A DNA stretch of 64,000 nt from Streptomyces sp. NRRL B-1140 (GTDB lineage Bacteria; Actinomycetota; Actinomycetes; Streptomycetales; Streptomycetaceae): positions 1-64,000 of the forward strand of contig NZ_LGEA01000014.1 of the NCBI RefSeq assembly GCF_001280065.1, written 5' to 3'. Positions within the stretch are counted from its first letter, which is position 1, and every line of letters starts with the position of its first letter. This document shows positions 63,707-64,000 of this stretch, one piece after another. The translations under genes were made by a program, and so were the position numbers. The notes beneath the pieces were generated by a model. It ran no database searches, was not told where the DNA came from, and was given only the letters and a program-made list of their open reading frames with translations.

Positions 63707-64000
63707 GAATCGGTATCGTCTGCCCGTACTCCTGGGACGTACCGGGCGGCGTGCAGTTCCACATCCGTGACCTCGCCGAGTACTTCATCCGCCTCGGCCA
63801 CGAGGTGTCCGTCCTGGCCCCGGCCGACGACGACACCCCGCTGCCGCCGTACGTGGTCTCGGCCGGACGCGCGGTGCCGGTGCCGTACAACGGGTCGGTG
63901 GCCCGGCTGAACTTCGGTTTCCTGAGCGCGGCCCGGGTGCGCCGCTGGCTGCACGACGGCGCGTTCGACGTGATCCACATCCACGAGCCGACCTCGCCGT
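63703..64000 (+). CDS. pimA: Phosphatidylinositol alpha-mannosyltransferase, C-terminus cut by window edge
   Basis: The visible 99 residues begin VRIGIVCPYSWDVPGGVQFH followed by IRDLAEYFIRLGHEVSVLAP, the GT4 N-terminal Rossmann domain with GGVQFH typical of PimA, and end IHIHEP. PimA adds the first mannose to phosphatidylinositol using GDP-mannose. GTG start overlaps the patA stop. The rest lies outside the window. Confidence 0.92.
   Translation, partial: MRIGIVCPYSWDVPGGVQFHIRDLAEYFIRLGHEVSVLAPADDDTPLPPYVVSAGRAVPVPYNGSVARLNFGFLSAARVRRWLHDGAFDVIHIHEPTSP

Overview
The window is very GC-rich, is densely packed on both strands, uses many GTG starts and GTGA/ATGA start-stop overlaps, and carries Streptomyces markers such as ssgB, PgsA-PatA-PimA and a BluB-CobT fusion. 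It is a Streptomyces chromosome segment. From memory the order thrS, ssgB, bluB-cobT, metQIN, glpQ, argH resembles the SCO1525-SCO1580 part of S. coelicolor read backwards; no search was run to confirm this.

Layout. 1-4448 (minus strand): a tandem FMN-binding protein (cut by the window edge) with a ferric-reductase-like flavoprotein, an L,D-transpeptidase-like protein, a PPOX-fold protein and a secreted protein with duplicated domains. 4617-14552: argH behind candidate ARG boxes, an aldo/keto reductase, a TetR-MFS efflux pair with a 28-bp palindrome, PlsC, GlpQ, a small sigma-like protein, a GNAT, two membrane proteins and a HAD phosphatase. 14635-17545: the methionine importer metNIQ, preceded by a Cys/Met-rich leader peptide. 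17684-27039: a GNAT, corrinoid/siroheme genes (cbiET-type cobL, a 1419-residue BluB-CobT protein, a two-domain SUMT), a SpoU methyltransferase and a NUDIX hydrolase. 27093-38023: a Ser/Thr kinase, small conserved proteins, an APH-fold kinase, a zinc-ribbon protein, a five-tRNA operon (Gly-Cys-Val-Val-Val), pabB-pabC, a double GNAT, a DsbA-like protein, a CGNR regulator, ssgB and a PGPGW membrane protein.

38067-52130 is bounded by two identical, directly repeated tRNA-Val(CAC) genes. It holds a probable rhamnogalacturonan-oligosaccharide locus (binding protein, two permeases, DUF624/YesL-like protein, Tat-exported YetA/PL26-like enzyme), a PLP-fold decarboxylase with a PucR regulator, a giant polytopic membrane protein and a SRPBCC protein. 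52197-64000 returns to conserved functions: a DEDDh exonuclease divergent from a DUF4365 pair, thrS, a HIT protein, a membrane protein, a degenerate EF-G paralogue, and the phosphatidylinositol mannoside operon pgsA-patA-pimA (pimA cut by the right edge).

Most promising signals: the Cys/Met leader before metNIQ; the 14-kb segment between identical tRNA genes with its pectin-type locus; a dispersed repeat that has become coding sequence in one permease; the EF-G paralogue that has lost key GTPase residues; and the uncharacterised DUF4365 pair next to an exonuclease. Starts were moved downstream of the longest open frame wherever a ribosome-binding site, signal peptide, overlap or conserved N-terminus argued for it.
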